Below are positions 1 through 9,276 of a DNA stretch of 64,000 nucleotides, in pieces; position 1 is the stretch's first letter; every line of letters starts with the position of its first letter. The notes under the pieces were generated by a model. That model worked only from the letters and a program-made list of their open reading frames with translations, was not told where the DNA came from and did not search any database. Source of the DNA: Thalassotalea sp. PP2-459. Its GTDB lineage: Bacteria > Pseudomonadota > Gammaproteobacteria > Enterobacterales > Alteromonadaceae. The position numbers were made by a program, and so were the translations under genes. The DNA is taken from NCBI RefSeq assembly GCF_001913705.1, contig NZ_MKQD01000054.1, forward strand, positions 81,994-145,993, given 5' to 3'.

Positions 1-58
1 GCACGGCATGTTATGCTTGCTAACTTATAACTATAATTAAGTATTAAAAAGACATTTT

Positions 59-1513
59 ATGACAAATCAAAATCCACCTAAAGCACCCTCAATGCTTGAT
101 TCATTTATTCCAATCGTAGTGCTCGTTATATTACTTTCTGCTGCGGTAACCTATTTTTCAGATAACTCTTCGTATGGACCAAATCAAATTGCTTTGATGA
201 TCAGTATGGGGGTTGCCATTATCATTGGTTTACGCAATGGCCATACTTGGAAATCTATGGAAGAAGCTATCGTTAAAGGGATATCTGTTTCCCTTGGTGC
301 GGTATTAATTTTACTTGCCGTTGGTGCTCTCATAGGTACTTGGTTATTGTCAGGCACCGTACCGACATTAATTTATTATGGCTTACAAATTATTGATCCT
401 AGCTGGTTTTATGCCGCCGCCTGTATTGTTTGTGGCATTGTAGCCATGAGTATTGGTAGTTCTTGGACAACAGCGGCTACTGTAGGTGTTGCTTTTATTG
501 GGATTGCGGGTGGCTTTGAACTATCGACTGCGGTTACCGCTGGTGCGGTGATTTCTGGTGCATATTTTGGTGATAAGCTGTCACCGCTTTCTGAAACAAC
601 GAACTTAGCACCAGCAGTGGCAGGGAGTGAGTTATTTGCCCATATTAAATATATGTTATGGACGACTATTCCTTCAATTTCCATCGCACTTATTTTATTT
701 TTAATCATAGGTTTCAACCATTCATCGGTAGAAGCAGGTACTGCTGAAAATATTCAATTATTAACTGAAACGCTGCAATCAACTTATCATATTTCTCCCC
801 TCAATTTAATTCCGTTATTTGTGCTATTAGCGTTAGCTTATAAAAAGTTACCAGCTTTTCCTGCTGTTGGTATTGGTGCTTTAATTGGTGGTATTTGGGC
901 TTTAGTTTTCCAACAAGAACTTATTCAAACAATTGCTGGTAATGACACCTCGGTAAGCACAGCAAATATTACGGTTATTTGGACTGCGTTTTTCGATGGT
1001 ATTGTATTAAATACCGGTAATGACGAAGTGGATCAGCTACTTAGTCGTGGTGGTATGTCAAGTATGCTGAATACAATATGGCTTGTTATCTGTGCACTAA
1101 GTTTTGGTGCTGTTCTCGAGCATTTAGGCATGTTACGCAAGTTTGTTGAGTCTATTTTATCTGCGGTAAAATCAACAGGTAGTTTAATTGCAAGTACAGT
1201 AGCAACCTGTATAGGAACTAACCTGATCACATCAGATCAATACATCGCGATTGTCATGCCCGGTAGAATGTATAAAGAAGAATACCAGCGCAGGGGACTT
1301 TCGCCATTAGTGTTAAGCCGTACTTTAGAAGATTCTGGCACAATCACTTCCCCGTTAATTCCGTGGAATACTTGTGGTGCTTTTATGTTTGCGACACTAG
1401 CCCTGACCAATTATGAATTTATCATGTATTGTTTCTTTAATTTAATTAATCCATTCATTGCTATTGCATATGGTTATTTTGAATTTAAAATTAAAAGAAT
1501 AACTGATGAATAA
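59..1513 (+). CDS. NhaC-family Na+/H+ antiporter
   Basis: A 484-residue polytopic inner-membrane protein with about eleven hydrophobic segments. It matches the NhaC family (Na+/H+ or malate-H+/lactate-Na+ antiport), seen in the family-like stretches GAVISGAYFGDKLSPLSETT (around residues 162-181) and SDQYIAIVMPGRMY near residue 390. The length is normal for the family. The ATG lies 58 bases into the window with only a weak purine stretch (AAAAAG) upstream. It is followed by a strong terminator, so it is the last or only gene of its unit; what lies upstream is outside the window. The ion and organic-substrate specificity cannot be read from the sequence. Confidence 0.9.
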   Translation: MTNQNPPKAPSMLDSFIPIVVLVILLSAAVTYFSDNSSYGPNQIALMISMGVAIIIGLRNGHTWKSMEEAIVKGISVSLGAVLILLAVGALIGTWLLSGTVPTLIYYGLQIIDPSWFYAAACIVCGIVAMSIGSSWTTAATVGVAFIGIAGGFELSTAVTAGAVISGAYFGDKLSPLSETTNLAPAVAGSELFAHIKYMLWTTIPSISIALILFLIIGFNHSSVEAGTAENIQLLTETLQSTYHISPLNLIPLFVLLALAYKKLPAFPAVGIGALIGGIWALVFQQELIQTIAGNDTSVSTANITVIWTAFFDGIVLNTGNDEVDQLLSRGGMSSMLNTIWLVICALSFGAVLEHLGMLRKFVESILSAVKSTGSLIASTVATCIGTNLITSDQYIAIVMPGRMYKEEYQRRGLSPLVLSRTLEDSGTITSPLIPWNTCGAFMFATLALTNYEFIMYCFFNLINPFIAIAYGYFEFKIKRITDE

Positions 1514-1535
1514 CGATTAGCAGCTACAAAGATGA

Positions 1536-1568
1536 GCCTGTTAATTTTACTGAATTAACAGGCTTTTT
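1536..1568 (+). terminator. Rho-independent terminator after the antiporter
   Basis: An 11-bp perfect stem (GCCTGTTAATT pairing with AATTAACAGGC), 6-base loop, then five Ts. It separates the antiporter gene from pepN. Confidence 0.85.
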
Positions 1569-1595
1569 CATTTACAGCAAAATAAAGGAAATTTT

Positions 1596-4163
1596 ATGGC
1601 TTCCGCTCAAGCGCGCATTCTCGCGGATTATAGTCCCAGTAGTTTTACCATAAACCAAACAGATTTAACGTTTGATTTAGATGATCATCAAACTCTTGTG
1701 TCAAATGTGATGCATATTGAACGTATTGACCAGCATGCAACCTATTTAATGCTAGATGGTGAGCACCTTACCCTAAAAGCAATCAAGATTAATCAACAAC
1801 CTGTACCTGCAAAAGACTATCAAATCACTGAATCTGGTTTACGTATTACAATTGCTCCACAATTAACGGAATTTGTACTATCAATTGATACACAGATTGA
1901 TCCCGCAAATAACACCGCGTTAGAAGGGCTATATAAATCAGGTGATGCCTTTTGTACGCAATGTGAAGCCGAAGGGTTTAGACGGATCACGTATTATTTA
2001 GATCGCCCTGATATTATGTCAACGTTTACCACTACGGTGATTGCAGAACAAACTAAATACCCTTATTTATTATCCAATGGTAATAAAGTTGAGCAAGGAG
2101 AAAAGGGCAATAAACATTTTGTTGTTTGGCATGATCCTTTTCCTAAGCCCTGTTATTTATTCGCACTAGTTGCTGGTGATTTTGATCTTGTTGCTGATAG
2201 CTTTACCACAAACTCAGGTAAAGAAGTGGCACTTGAAATTTTTGTTGATAAAGGCAATGCCAACAAAGCAAGCCATGCAATGACCTCTTTAAAACATTCT
2301 ATGCGCTGGGATGAACAAACCTTTGGCCTTGAATATGACTTAGATATATATATGATCGTCGCGGTAGATTTTTTCAATATGGGAGCGATGGAAAACAAAG
2401 GGTTAAATATCTTTAATAGCAAGTTTGTTTTAGCTGATCATGAAAGTGCGACTGACACTGACTACTTTAATATTGAAGCGGTGATTGCGCATGAATATTT
2501 TCATAACTGGACAGGTAACCGTGTTACTTGCCGTGATTGGTTTCAATTAAGCTTAAAAGAAGGCTTAACTGTCTTTCGTGATCAGCAATTTAGTGCAGAT
2601 ATGAATTCTGCATCGGTAACACGCATTGATAATGTAAGTCATCTGCGTGCGTTACAGTTCCCAGAAGACGAAAGCCCGATGGCACACCCCATACGACCGG
2701 AAAAAGTTGTAGAAATGAATAACTTTTATACCATGACAGTATACGAAAAAGGTGCTGAGGTGATCAGAATGATACACACCTTATTAGGAGAGGAGCATTT
2801 TCGAAATGGCATGGATTTATACTTTAGCCGCTTTGATGGAATGGCGGTCACTTGTGATGATTTTGTTGATGCAATGGCAGATGCATCGGGGATAGACTTA
2901 ACACAATTTAAATATTGGTATAGTCAGTCAGGAACACCGGTACTACAAGTAACTGAATCATTTAACCAAAATACTGGCCAATTATCGTTAACAGTAAAAC
3001 AAGTCAATCAACCAACCAGCACACAGCAAACAAAACATCATTTGCATATTCCCATTCGAATTGAGTTACTAAACGAAAAAGGGAGTCAGTCACACCTCTT
3101 AGGATTAACTGAAGAAAAGGGTACCTGGCATTTTGATGGCTATCAGAACAAACCTGTGGTTGGATTTTTATCTAATTTTTCTGCGCCAGTCAAAGTAGAA
3201 TTTGAACAACCTGATGATGAGTTAATGTTCATCATGAGTAATGCCGTTGATGACTTTACTCGATGGGATGCTGGGCAAACGTTGTTGATAAGGTTCATCA
3301 CTCGTTTAATAGACGATCCAACCTATGAGTTACCTAATAGTATAATTTTAACGTATCAGCAATTACTAGCATCAACGTTAGACCCTGCCTTAAAAGCAGC
3401 TTCGTTAACTTTGCCTTCGTTTGATGTGATTACTGCATACCTAGAGCAAATAGACCCACAAAAAGTCATTGTAGCCATTGAGCAGGTAGAAACTCATTTA
3501 GCACGGAGTTTGCAAGATTCATTACTTGAACAATATCAAAATTTCACTGGACAACCTTATGAAAATCACGGTACAGCAACCGCGAAACGTTCTCTTAAAA
3601 ATCAATGTTTATATTATTTAAGTATGCTTGATGATTATCAGCCATTGTTGACAGAGCAATATCAACAGTCTGATAACATGACAGATACTTTAGCGAGCCT
3701 TGGGTCTGCGAGTAAGCACGCTATTTCTACTTTTGATAAATTAATGCAAGATTTTCACGATAAATGGCAAGATACTACGCTAGTGATGGATAAATGGTTC
3801 AGCTTACAGGCGCGAGCAGACCGTGAAAATATCTTCGATGTGTTAACAACAATGGAGCAACATCCGTTATTTTCGATGAGTAACCCAAACAGAGCAAGAT
3901 CGCTTATTGGTGTGTTTAGTCAAAAAAACCCGAAGCATTTTCACCAAGCTGACGGTAAAGGATATGAGTTTCTTGCTAAACATATTAAACGTTTGAATGA
4001 AATCAATCCGCAAGTTGCCTCAAGGTTACTCACACCCTTAATTCAATACAAACGTTTTAATGATAAGCATAAAACGATGATGCGTGAAGCATTAAAGGAT
4101 ATTGCCTCAATCGAAAATTTATCACGTGATTTACAAGAAAAATTGGATTCCGTGAACTTATAA
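1596..4163 (+). CDS. pepN: Aminopeptidase N (M1 family zinc peptidase)
   Basis: An 855-residue cytoplasmic M1 aminopeptidase that removes N-terminal residues from peptides. Seen directly: the substrate-binding GAMEN motif (NMGAMENKGLNIF, around residue 260), the zinc site HEYFH at residues 299-303 followed by the third ligand in LKEGLT (E322), and a C-terminal helical domain (about 550-855) typical of the E. coli PepN type (870 residues). The spacing of the zinc ligands matches E. coli PepN almost exactly. The ATG is preceded by AAAGGAAA. Its stop codon overlaps the next start (TAATG), so the downstream small gene is probably translationally coupled. Confidence 0.97.
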   Translation: MASAQARILADYSPSSFTINQTDLTFDLDDHQTLVSNVMHIERIDQHATYLMLDGEHLTLKAIKINQQPVPAKDYQITESGLRITIAPQLTEFVLSIDTQIDPANNTALEGLYKSGDAFCTQCEAEGFRRITYYLDRPDIMSTFTTTVIAEQTKYPYLLSNGNKVEQGEKGNKHFVVWHDPFPKPCYLFALVAGDFDLVADSFTTNSGKEVALEIFVDKGNANKASHAMTSLKHSMRWDEQTFGLEYDLDIYMIVAVDFFNMGAMENKGLNIFNSKFVLADHESATDTDYFNIEAVIAHEYFHNWTGNRVTCRDWFQLSLKEGLTVFRDQQFSADMNSASVTRIDNVSHLRALQFPEDESPMAHPIRPEKVVEMNNFYTMTVYEKGAEVIRMIHTLLGEEHFRNGMDLYFSRFDGMAVTCDDFVDAMADASGIDLTQFKYWYSQSGTPVLQVTESFNQNTGQLSLTVKQVNQPTSTQQTKHHLHIPIRIELLNEKGSQSHLLGLTEEKGTWHFDGYQNKPVVGFLSNFSAPVKVEFEQPDDELMFIMSNAVDDFTRWDAGQTLLIRFITRLIDDPTYELPNSIILTYQQLLASTLDPALKAASLTLPSFDVITAYLEQIDPQKVIVAIEQVETHLARSLQDSLLEQYQNFTGQPYENHGTATAKRSLKNQCLYYLSMLDDYQPLLTEQYQQSDNMTDTLASLGSASKHAISTFDKLMQDFHDKWQDTTLVMDKWFSLQARADRENIFDVLTTMEQHPLFSMSNPNRARSLIGVFSQKNPKHFHQADGKGYEFLAKHIKRLNEINPQVASRLLTPLIQYKRFNDKHKTMMREALKDIASIENLSRDLQEKLDSVNL

Positions 4164-4384
4164 TGCAAACGTACTATTTTTATATCAACCTTTCTACTCA
4201 TGAATACTTACCTTATTATCAAGGGAAAGTGAAAGATATTATTGTTAGTTCATCAACCGGGAAACGCGTACAGTTTCCCGCTATGCATTTAAGATCTTTT
4301 TTAACAAGTTCAGGGGTAGAAGGGCATTTTTGCTTACAAACAGAAAATAATAAGTTTGTTTCGTTAAAAAAAATAACTAAATAG
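4163..4384 (+). CDS. DUF2835 family small protein
   Basis: A 73-residue protein resembling the DUF2835 family, recognisable from the central stretch YYQGKVKDIIVSSSTGKRVQ and the C-terminal NKFVSLKKI. No signal peptide or membrane segment. Function is unknown; the family is common in marine Gammaproteobacteria. Its ATG overlaps the pepN stop by one base, which argues for co-translation with pepN and that the gene is real despite its size. Confidence 0.85.
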   Translation: MQTYYFYINLSTHEYLPYYQGKVKDIIVSSSTGKRVQFPAMHLRSFLTSSGVEGHFCLQTENNKFVSLKKITK

Positions 4385-4766
4385 AGTTATTGCTTTAAAC
4401 GTGTGGTCTGACCATCGGATGTTTCATTGAAGCATCACAAAAATATCATAACCTTGTAAAAGTCATTGGTTGTAACAAAAAGTTTAGCTTTAAGCTTTGT
4501 GTTTTAAACGCCCGTTTAAAACATGTGCATGCAAATGTGGTTGAGATGTATACAAGTCTTTAAAATTAAGGCAATTATTCACCACTTTTACACTTGCCTC
4601 GGTGATAAAATGATGCAATTATTGTTTTATACTACACTCTTGAATGAAGTGAATTTTTATCATCAATTGTGAAATGTTGACCTATAATAAATTTACGTTA
4701 ACACTCAAACATAAAGAATTTACATAAAAACAATAATAATGCCGTTTCGAGTCTGGGGAGAAAAAA
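4385..4766. other. Intergenic region upstream of the envelope cluster
   Basis: 382 bases without a gene. It holds the 24-bp palindrome listed separately and the ribosome-binding site GGGGAG for the next gene. A possible promoter is TTGCCT, 17 bases, AATTAT at about 4593-4621, but it is weak. No small ORF with a convincing start was found. Confidence 0.5.
4500..4523. promoter_or_regulatory. 24-bp palindromic operator candidate (PsrA-like)
   Basis: Two perfect 11-base arms (TGTTTTAAACG and its complement CGTTTAAAACA) separated by CC. The core reads AAAC-N4-GTTT. From memory the fatty-acid-responsive TetR regulator PsrA binds sites of the form (G/C)AAAC-N(2-4)-GTTT(G/C), so a PsrA-like protein is the first candidate. 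It lies about 245 bases before the DUF1302 start. The palindrome is seen; the binding protein is inference. Confidence 0.5.
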
Positions 4767-6827
4767 ATGAAACGAAGCCCTTTAAAACGCTTTTATAAAA
4801 AGCCGCTGGCGGTTGGAATTACTGCAGCGATCTTATCGTCTATTGCTAGTCAATCGTCTGCAGCTAATTTTGAATTAGGGGATTTTGACATTCGATTTAC
4901 CTCTAAATTTTCTGTAGGTGCAAGTTGGCGTGTTGAAGATCGTAACTGGCGTGATAATGTAGGTATTTCAAATAATCTAAAAAATGGTTTAGATTTTTCT
5001 AACTACCATCCTATTTTAAATCCTACACCAAGTTCAAATACTATCTGGCAAGGCCAGGGTAGCTATTCAAATAATGGCGATTTAGGTAATTTGAACTATG
5101 ATGCTGGAGAGATGTTTTCTCAGTTATTCAAAGGTACGCACGAATTAGAAATAAAGAAAGACAACTGGGGTGTTTTTCTACGCGGTATGTATTTCTACGA
5201 TTTCGAAATGTCAGATGGTGATCGTCCGTGGACTAGCCCCGTATCGGGGAATCGTAATGATCCTTGCCGTGACAGCAAAGCAAAAGAACAAGTGTGCCAA
5301 GACGTAAGATTATTACACGCTTATTTCTTTGGTAATTATGACATCGGTGAAATGCCTTTTTCATTACGTATTGGTCAGCAAACTATCGGTTGGGGTGAAG
5401 GTCTTCTTATTTCACACGGTATTAGTGAAATTAACCCGATTGATATCTCGCGTGTGAAGGCACCTGGCGCTGAACTGACAGAAGCATTTATTCCGTTTGG
5501 GGCTGTTTGGGGCTCATTAGGCGTTACAGAAGATTTTAGTGTTGAAATGTTCTACCAATATGCATGGGAAGAAACCATTTTACCTGCGCCAGGCACTTAC
5601 TTCTCTACCAATGATTTTGCCGGTGACGGTGGGCATTATAATAATGTACAACTAGGTTTTACTGGTAACCCAGATATGGATCTAGATTATGTTATTGCAG
5701 GTTTGAATGAAATTGGCGGTATGCTCAAATCAGGTGATCCATCATTAGTTGCTGCAGCTTCTGCAGGTTATCTGGCTTATCCAACAAAAATAACCTTAAA
5801 GGGCCCTGGTGCTAAAGGTGTTAATGCCCCTGAAGATGGTGGCCAATATGGTCTTCGTTTGTCTTGGTTCTTACCTGAATTTGGTGATACTGAATTAAGC
5901 TTATATCACATTAATTATCATAGTCGACGCCCAGTTTTTAGTGGTATTACCGCTAATTTCACGACAGAAGCCGTGATGCAAGATCTTGCGACATTAAGTC
6001 AAACGACTATTACCGAAGATAACTATGCTGACTTACACGCATTTTCAAAGGTTCAGTTAGATTACCCTGAAGACATTAAGCTTTATGGTTTAAGTTTCAA
6101 CACGTCATATTCAGGGTTTGCCATTGCTGGTGAAATGTCTCATCGCCAAGATGAACCATTACAAATAGACGATGTTGAATTACTTTTCGCAGCGATGCCA
6201 CAGCAATTAGCACATCCTGACTCAATTAGTTATCGCCCTGAGCTCGATGGTGTTTCGCAAATGCCTGTATTTGAACCAGGCCAAAAAGCCAATGGTTTTA
6301 TCCTTGCAGATACCACACAAGCGCAATTAGTGCTGTCTAAGTTCTGGGGTCCTTCATTAGGCGCTGATCAGTTTACTTCGTTATTAGAAGTGGGCGGTAT
6401 CCATATACATGATATGCCAAGTGAAGATGAACTTCGTTTAAATGGCCCCGGTACAGCTCGAAATGGTGGTATTGAAGGTAAAGAAGGCTTAGAAGTTGCA
6501 CTACAAAATGGTATTGAAACTAATCCATTTCCTGATGATTTTGCTTGGGGTTACCGCATTGTTACCAAGTTAGATTACAACAATGTATTTGCTGGTGTAA
6601 ATGTATCACCTAGAATTGTGTTTTCGCATGATGTTAGTGGTATAACCCCTGATCCATTGTTCTTGTTTGTTGAAGATAGAAAGTCAATTAGCGCAGGTAT
6701 CACGTTTGATTACCAAAGTCGCTGGTCTGCTAACATTTCCTATAACGGCTTTTGGGGCGGTGTAGGAACCACAAATAAGATGGAAGATCGAGATTACGTT
6801 TCTTTCAATGTTAAATATTCTTTATAA
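4767..6827 (+). CDS. DUF1302 family outer-membrane beta-barrel protein
   Basis: A 686-residue exported protein. The N-terminus has a basic stretch and a hydrophobic segment ending in SQSSAA, a probable signal-peptidase I site near residue 33. The body is rich in short amphipathic aromatic strands and ends in the beta-barrel signature YVSFNVKYSL. It matches the DUF1302 family, predicted outer-membrane barrels that occur next to DUF1329 genes. The start is supported by GGGGAG eight bases upstream. It is first in the cluster DUF1302, DUF1329, YCF48-like, MMPL; the next gene follows after 12 bases. Likely role: outer-membrane end of a lipid or hydrophobic-compound transport route (inference). Confidence 0.88.
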   Translation: MKRSPLKRFYKKPLAVGITAAILSSIASQSSAANFELGDFDIRFTSKFSVGASWRVEDRNWRDNVGISNNLKNGLDFSNYHPILNPTPSSNTIWQGQGSYSNNGDLGNLNYDAGEMFSQLFKGTHELEIKKDNWGVFLRGMYFYDFEMSDGDRPWTSPVSGNRNDPCRDSKAKEQVCQDVRLLHAYFFGNYDIGEMPFSLRIGQQTIGWGEGLLISHGISEINPIDISRVKAPGAELTEAFIPFGAVWGSLGVTEDFSVEMFYQYAWEETILPAPGTYFSTNDFAGDGGHYNNVQLGFTGNPDMDLDYVIAGLNEIGGMLKSGDPSLVAAASAGYLAYPTKITLKGPGAKGVNAPEDGGQYGLRLSWFLPEFGDTELSLYHINYHSRRPVFSGITANFTTEAVMQDLATLSQTTITEDNYADLHAFSKVQLDYPEDIKLYGLSFNTSYSGFAIAGEMSHRQDEPLQIDDVELLFAAMPQQLAHPDSISYRPELDGVSQMPVFEPGQKANGFILADTTQAQLVLSKFWGPSLGADQFTSLLEVGGIHIHDMPSEDELRLNGPGTARNGGIEGKEGLEVALQNGIETNPFPDDFAWGYRIVTKLDYNNVFAGVNVSPRIVFSHDVSGITPDPLFLFVEDRKSISAGITFDYQSRWSANISYNGFWGGVGTTNKMEDRDYVSFNVKYSL

Positions 6828-6839
6828 GGGCAAAATTAG

Positions 6840-8198
6840 ATGAAAAAGATAACTTTATTATCTCTTGCTGTTAGCTTTGCATTTGCCACTGGAGCGCAAG
6901 CTAAAGTTGATGAACAACAAGTAAAAAAACTATCGAATGAATTAACACCATTTGGTGCTGTTCGCGGTGCAAATGCTGATGGAAGTATTCCAGCATGGAA
7001 AGGCGGTATTACAGCACCTCCAGCAGGTTATGAACCAGGTATGCATCATCTTGACCCATTTCCGCAAGATAAAGTGCTTTATACGGTAACTGCAGAAAAC
7101 TTAGAGAAATATAAAAACGTATTAACGCCAGGTCAAATTAAATTATTTGAAACCTATCCTAGTACATTCAAAATGAACGTATATCAAACTCGCCGTACCG
7201 CATCTTACCCGCAACACGTTTATGATGAAACGTTAAAAAATGCTGCACGAAGTGAGCTGATCCAACAAGGTAATGGCATTACCCAAGCAGCCGTTGGTAT
7301 TCCATTTCCAATTCCTGCAAATGGCTTAGAAGCGATTTGGAATCATATTTTGCGCTATCGCGGTGAAGCCTTAACACGCGAAGGTGGACAGGTTATGCCT
7401 ACATCTTCAGGCGATTACACCTATATTGGCTTTGATGAACAGTTGATGATCCCTTATGGTGTTAAAGGTGCCTCTCCTGAGAAACTAGAAGAAAGTAATA
7501 TTTTGTTCATGTTTAAGCAAAAAGTAACTGAGCCAGATTCGAGAGTGGGCACGGCATTACTTGTACATGAAACCATGGATCAAATTAAAACAGAGCGTCA
7601 AGCATGGATTTATAACAAAGGTATTGGTCGCGAACAAAAAGCTCCTACGGTTGCTTATGATGCCCCAGGTACTGCGTCAGATGGTTTAAGAACAACTGAT
7701 GACTTTGATATGTTCAACGGTGCGCCAAATCGCTACACTTGGACACTAAAAGGTAAGCAAGAACTTTTGATCCCATACAACGATTATCGTTTGCATAGTG
7801 ATGAATTAACTTACGAACAAATTGTTCAAGCAGGTCATATTAACCCAGAATATGTTCGTTATGAAAAGCATCGTGTTTGGGTTGTAGAAGCTAATCTGAA
7901 AGATAATACCCGTCATATCTATAAGAAACGTGTTTTCTTTATCGATGAAGATAGCTGGCAAATTGCAGTCACTGATATCTATGATGATCGTGATGAAATG
8001 TATCGTGTTGGTATGGCACATGGTATTAATTACTACGAAGTACCAACGCACTGGTCAACTTTAGATGTGTTCCATGATTTACAATCTAAACGCTATATTG
8101 CTATTGGTTTAGATAATGAGCACAAAATGTATGACTTTTCAGCTAAACTTAGAAAGTCGAAGTTTAGATCTAGAGCATTACGCATTGAGAATAGATAA
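6840..8198 (+). CDS. DUF1329 family periplasmic protein (LolA-like fold)
   Basis: A 452-residue exported protein with a clear signal peptide (MKKITLLSLAVSFAFATGAQA, cleavage after QA near residue 21). It belongs to the DUF1329 family, shown by the early LTPFGAVRGANADGSIPAWKG region (residues 36-57) and by long regular beta strands such as YKKRVFFIDEDSWQIAVTD. DUF1329 has been grouped with the LolA/LolB lipoprotein-carrier fold; a periplasmic shuttle for lipid-like cargo is therefore plausible. It starts 12 bases after the DUF1302 stop and is followed by a terminator-like hairpin before the third cluster gene. Confidence 0.88.
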   Translation: MKKITLLSLAVSFAFATGAQAKVDEQQVKKLSNELTPFGAVRGANADGSIPAWKGGITAPPAGYEPGMHHLDPFPQDKVLYTVTAENLEKYKNVLTPGQIKLFETYPSTFKMNVYQTRRTASYPQHVYDETLKNAARSELIQQGNGITQAAVGIPFPIPANGLEAIWNHILRYRGEALTREGGQVMPTSSGDYTYIGFDEQLMIPYGVKGASPEKLEESNILFMFKQKVTEPDSRVGTALLVHETMDQIKTERQAWIYNKGIGREQKAPTVAYDAPGTASDGLRTTDDFDMFNGAPNRYTWTLKGKQELLIPYNDYRLHSDELTYEQIVQAGHINPEYVRYEKHRVWVVEANLKDNTRHIYKKRVFFIDEDSWQIAVTDIYDDRDEMYRVGMAHGINYYEVPTHWSTLDVFHDLQSKRYIAIGLDNEHKMYDFSAKLRKSKFRSRALRIENR

Positions 8199-8219
8199 GA
8201 TATTTATCTAGTAATAAAC

Positions 8220-8244
8220 GGCTGGCTCAATGCCAGCCTTTTTT
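8220..8244 (+). terminator. Hairpin terminator or attenuator inside the envelope cluster
   Basis: A 7-bp GC-rich stem (GGCTGGC with GCCAGCC), 5-base loop, then six Ts. It sits between the DUF1329 and YCF48-like genes, 24 bases before the latter, so it probably lowers expression of the last two genes relative to the first two. Confidence 0.8.
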
Positions 8245-8267
8245 GTAACAAGGGTTAAAGGTTTTTC

Positions 8268-9275
8268 ATGATAAAAATTTTGGTGACAGTTTTCTTGTTG
8301 TTATCTGTTGTAGCTCATAGTGAGCAAGTCCCTAAACCGGCCATTATGTCATCAATGGCAGCTGACAAACTGTTGTTAGATATTACGGCTGTTGATAATG
8401 AATTTTTTGTCGCAGTAGGTGACCGTGGGCATATTATTCGCGGTGATTCTATTGATAACTTGCAACAAGTTCCATCACCTGTGCAGTCAACATTAACAGC
8501 TGTTGTTATGGTTAATCAATCTATCGGTTGGGCAGTAGGTCATGACAGCGTTATTTTACATACTGCAGATGGTGGTAAAAGCTGGAAAATTCAACAATAT
8601 TTACCCGGTCAACAAAAGCCGTTAATGGATGTGGTATTTAAAAATGAACAAGAAGGTGTCGCGATTGGTTCTTATGGATTATTTTACCGAACGACTAACG
8701 CGGGTAAATCATGGCAACGTGAATACCATATTTCTTTACTATCCGATGAAGATAAAGAATACCTCAACGAATTAAAGCAAGAAGATGAACAAGCGTATTT
8801 AGATGAGCGCGCAAATATTTTACCGCACTTTAATCGTATATATCTTGACGGTCGTACCACGTATTTAGTTGGTGAATTGGGATTAATGGCTAAAAGCAAT
8901 GATTTCGGTAAAACCTGGCAGCGACTAGAGAAAATTTATCAAGGCTCTTTTTACGATATAATTCGCACACAACAAGGTAATTTATTATCTGTTGGCTTGC
9001 GGGGAAATATTTTTAGAACACAACAAAATGGCGCACCGTGGCAATATACCAAGTCAGGTGAAACAGCGTTACTTAATGACATAGTGCTTGCTGACGAAAA
9101 TACCATCTATATTTTAGGTAATAACGGAGTTTTACTTGAAAGCCAAGACGATGGTGTAAGCTTTACCAATAATGCTCAAATAGATGGTAAAGCAATGCTA
9201 GCAGGAATTATGTTTAAAAATGAGTTGATCGTAGCTTCTGAAGTTGGGATTAAATTAATACAGGTATCTAAATAA
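8268..9275 (+). CDS. YCF48-like beta-propeller protein, exported
   Basis: A 335-residue protein with an N-terminal signal peptide (about 18 residues) and repeated BNR/YCF48-type blades: GWAVGHDSVILHTADGGKSW, then AIGSYGLFYRTTNAGKSW and LVGELGLMAKSNDFGKTW, each carrying the Asp-box-like (D/N)xGKxW pattern. The family includes the photosystem II assembly factor YCF48, but here it occurs in a non-photosynthetic cluster with DUF1302, DUF1329 and an MMPL transporter. A periplasmic scaffold or adaptor for the transporter is the likely role (inference). The stop is one base before the ATG of the transporter, which implies tight coupling. Confidence 0.85.
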   Translation: MIKILVTVFLLLSVVAHSEQVPKPAIMSSMAADKLLLDITAVDNEFFVAVGDRGHIIRGDSIDNLQQVPSPVQSTLTAVVMVNQSIGWAVGHDSVILHTADGGKSWKIQQYLPGQQKPLMDVVFKNEQEGVAIGSYGLFYRTTNAGKSWQREYHISLLSDEDKEYLNELKQEDEQAYLDERANILPHFNRIYLDGRTTYLVGELGLMAKSNDFGKTWQRLEKIYQGSFYDIIRTQQGNLLSVGLRGNIFRTQQNGAPWQYTKSGETALLNDIVLADENTIYILGNNGVLLESQDDGVSFTNNAQIDGKAMLAGIMFKNELIVASEVGIKLIQVSK

Positions 9276-9276
9276 T

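Noticed and set aside
409..717. Antisense ORFs inside nhaC-type, RND, pyk and other genes
   Set aside because: They are mirror frames of well-supported genes with no ribosome-binding sites or family resemblance.
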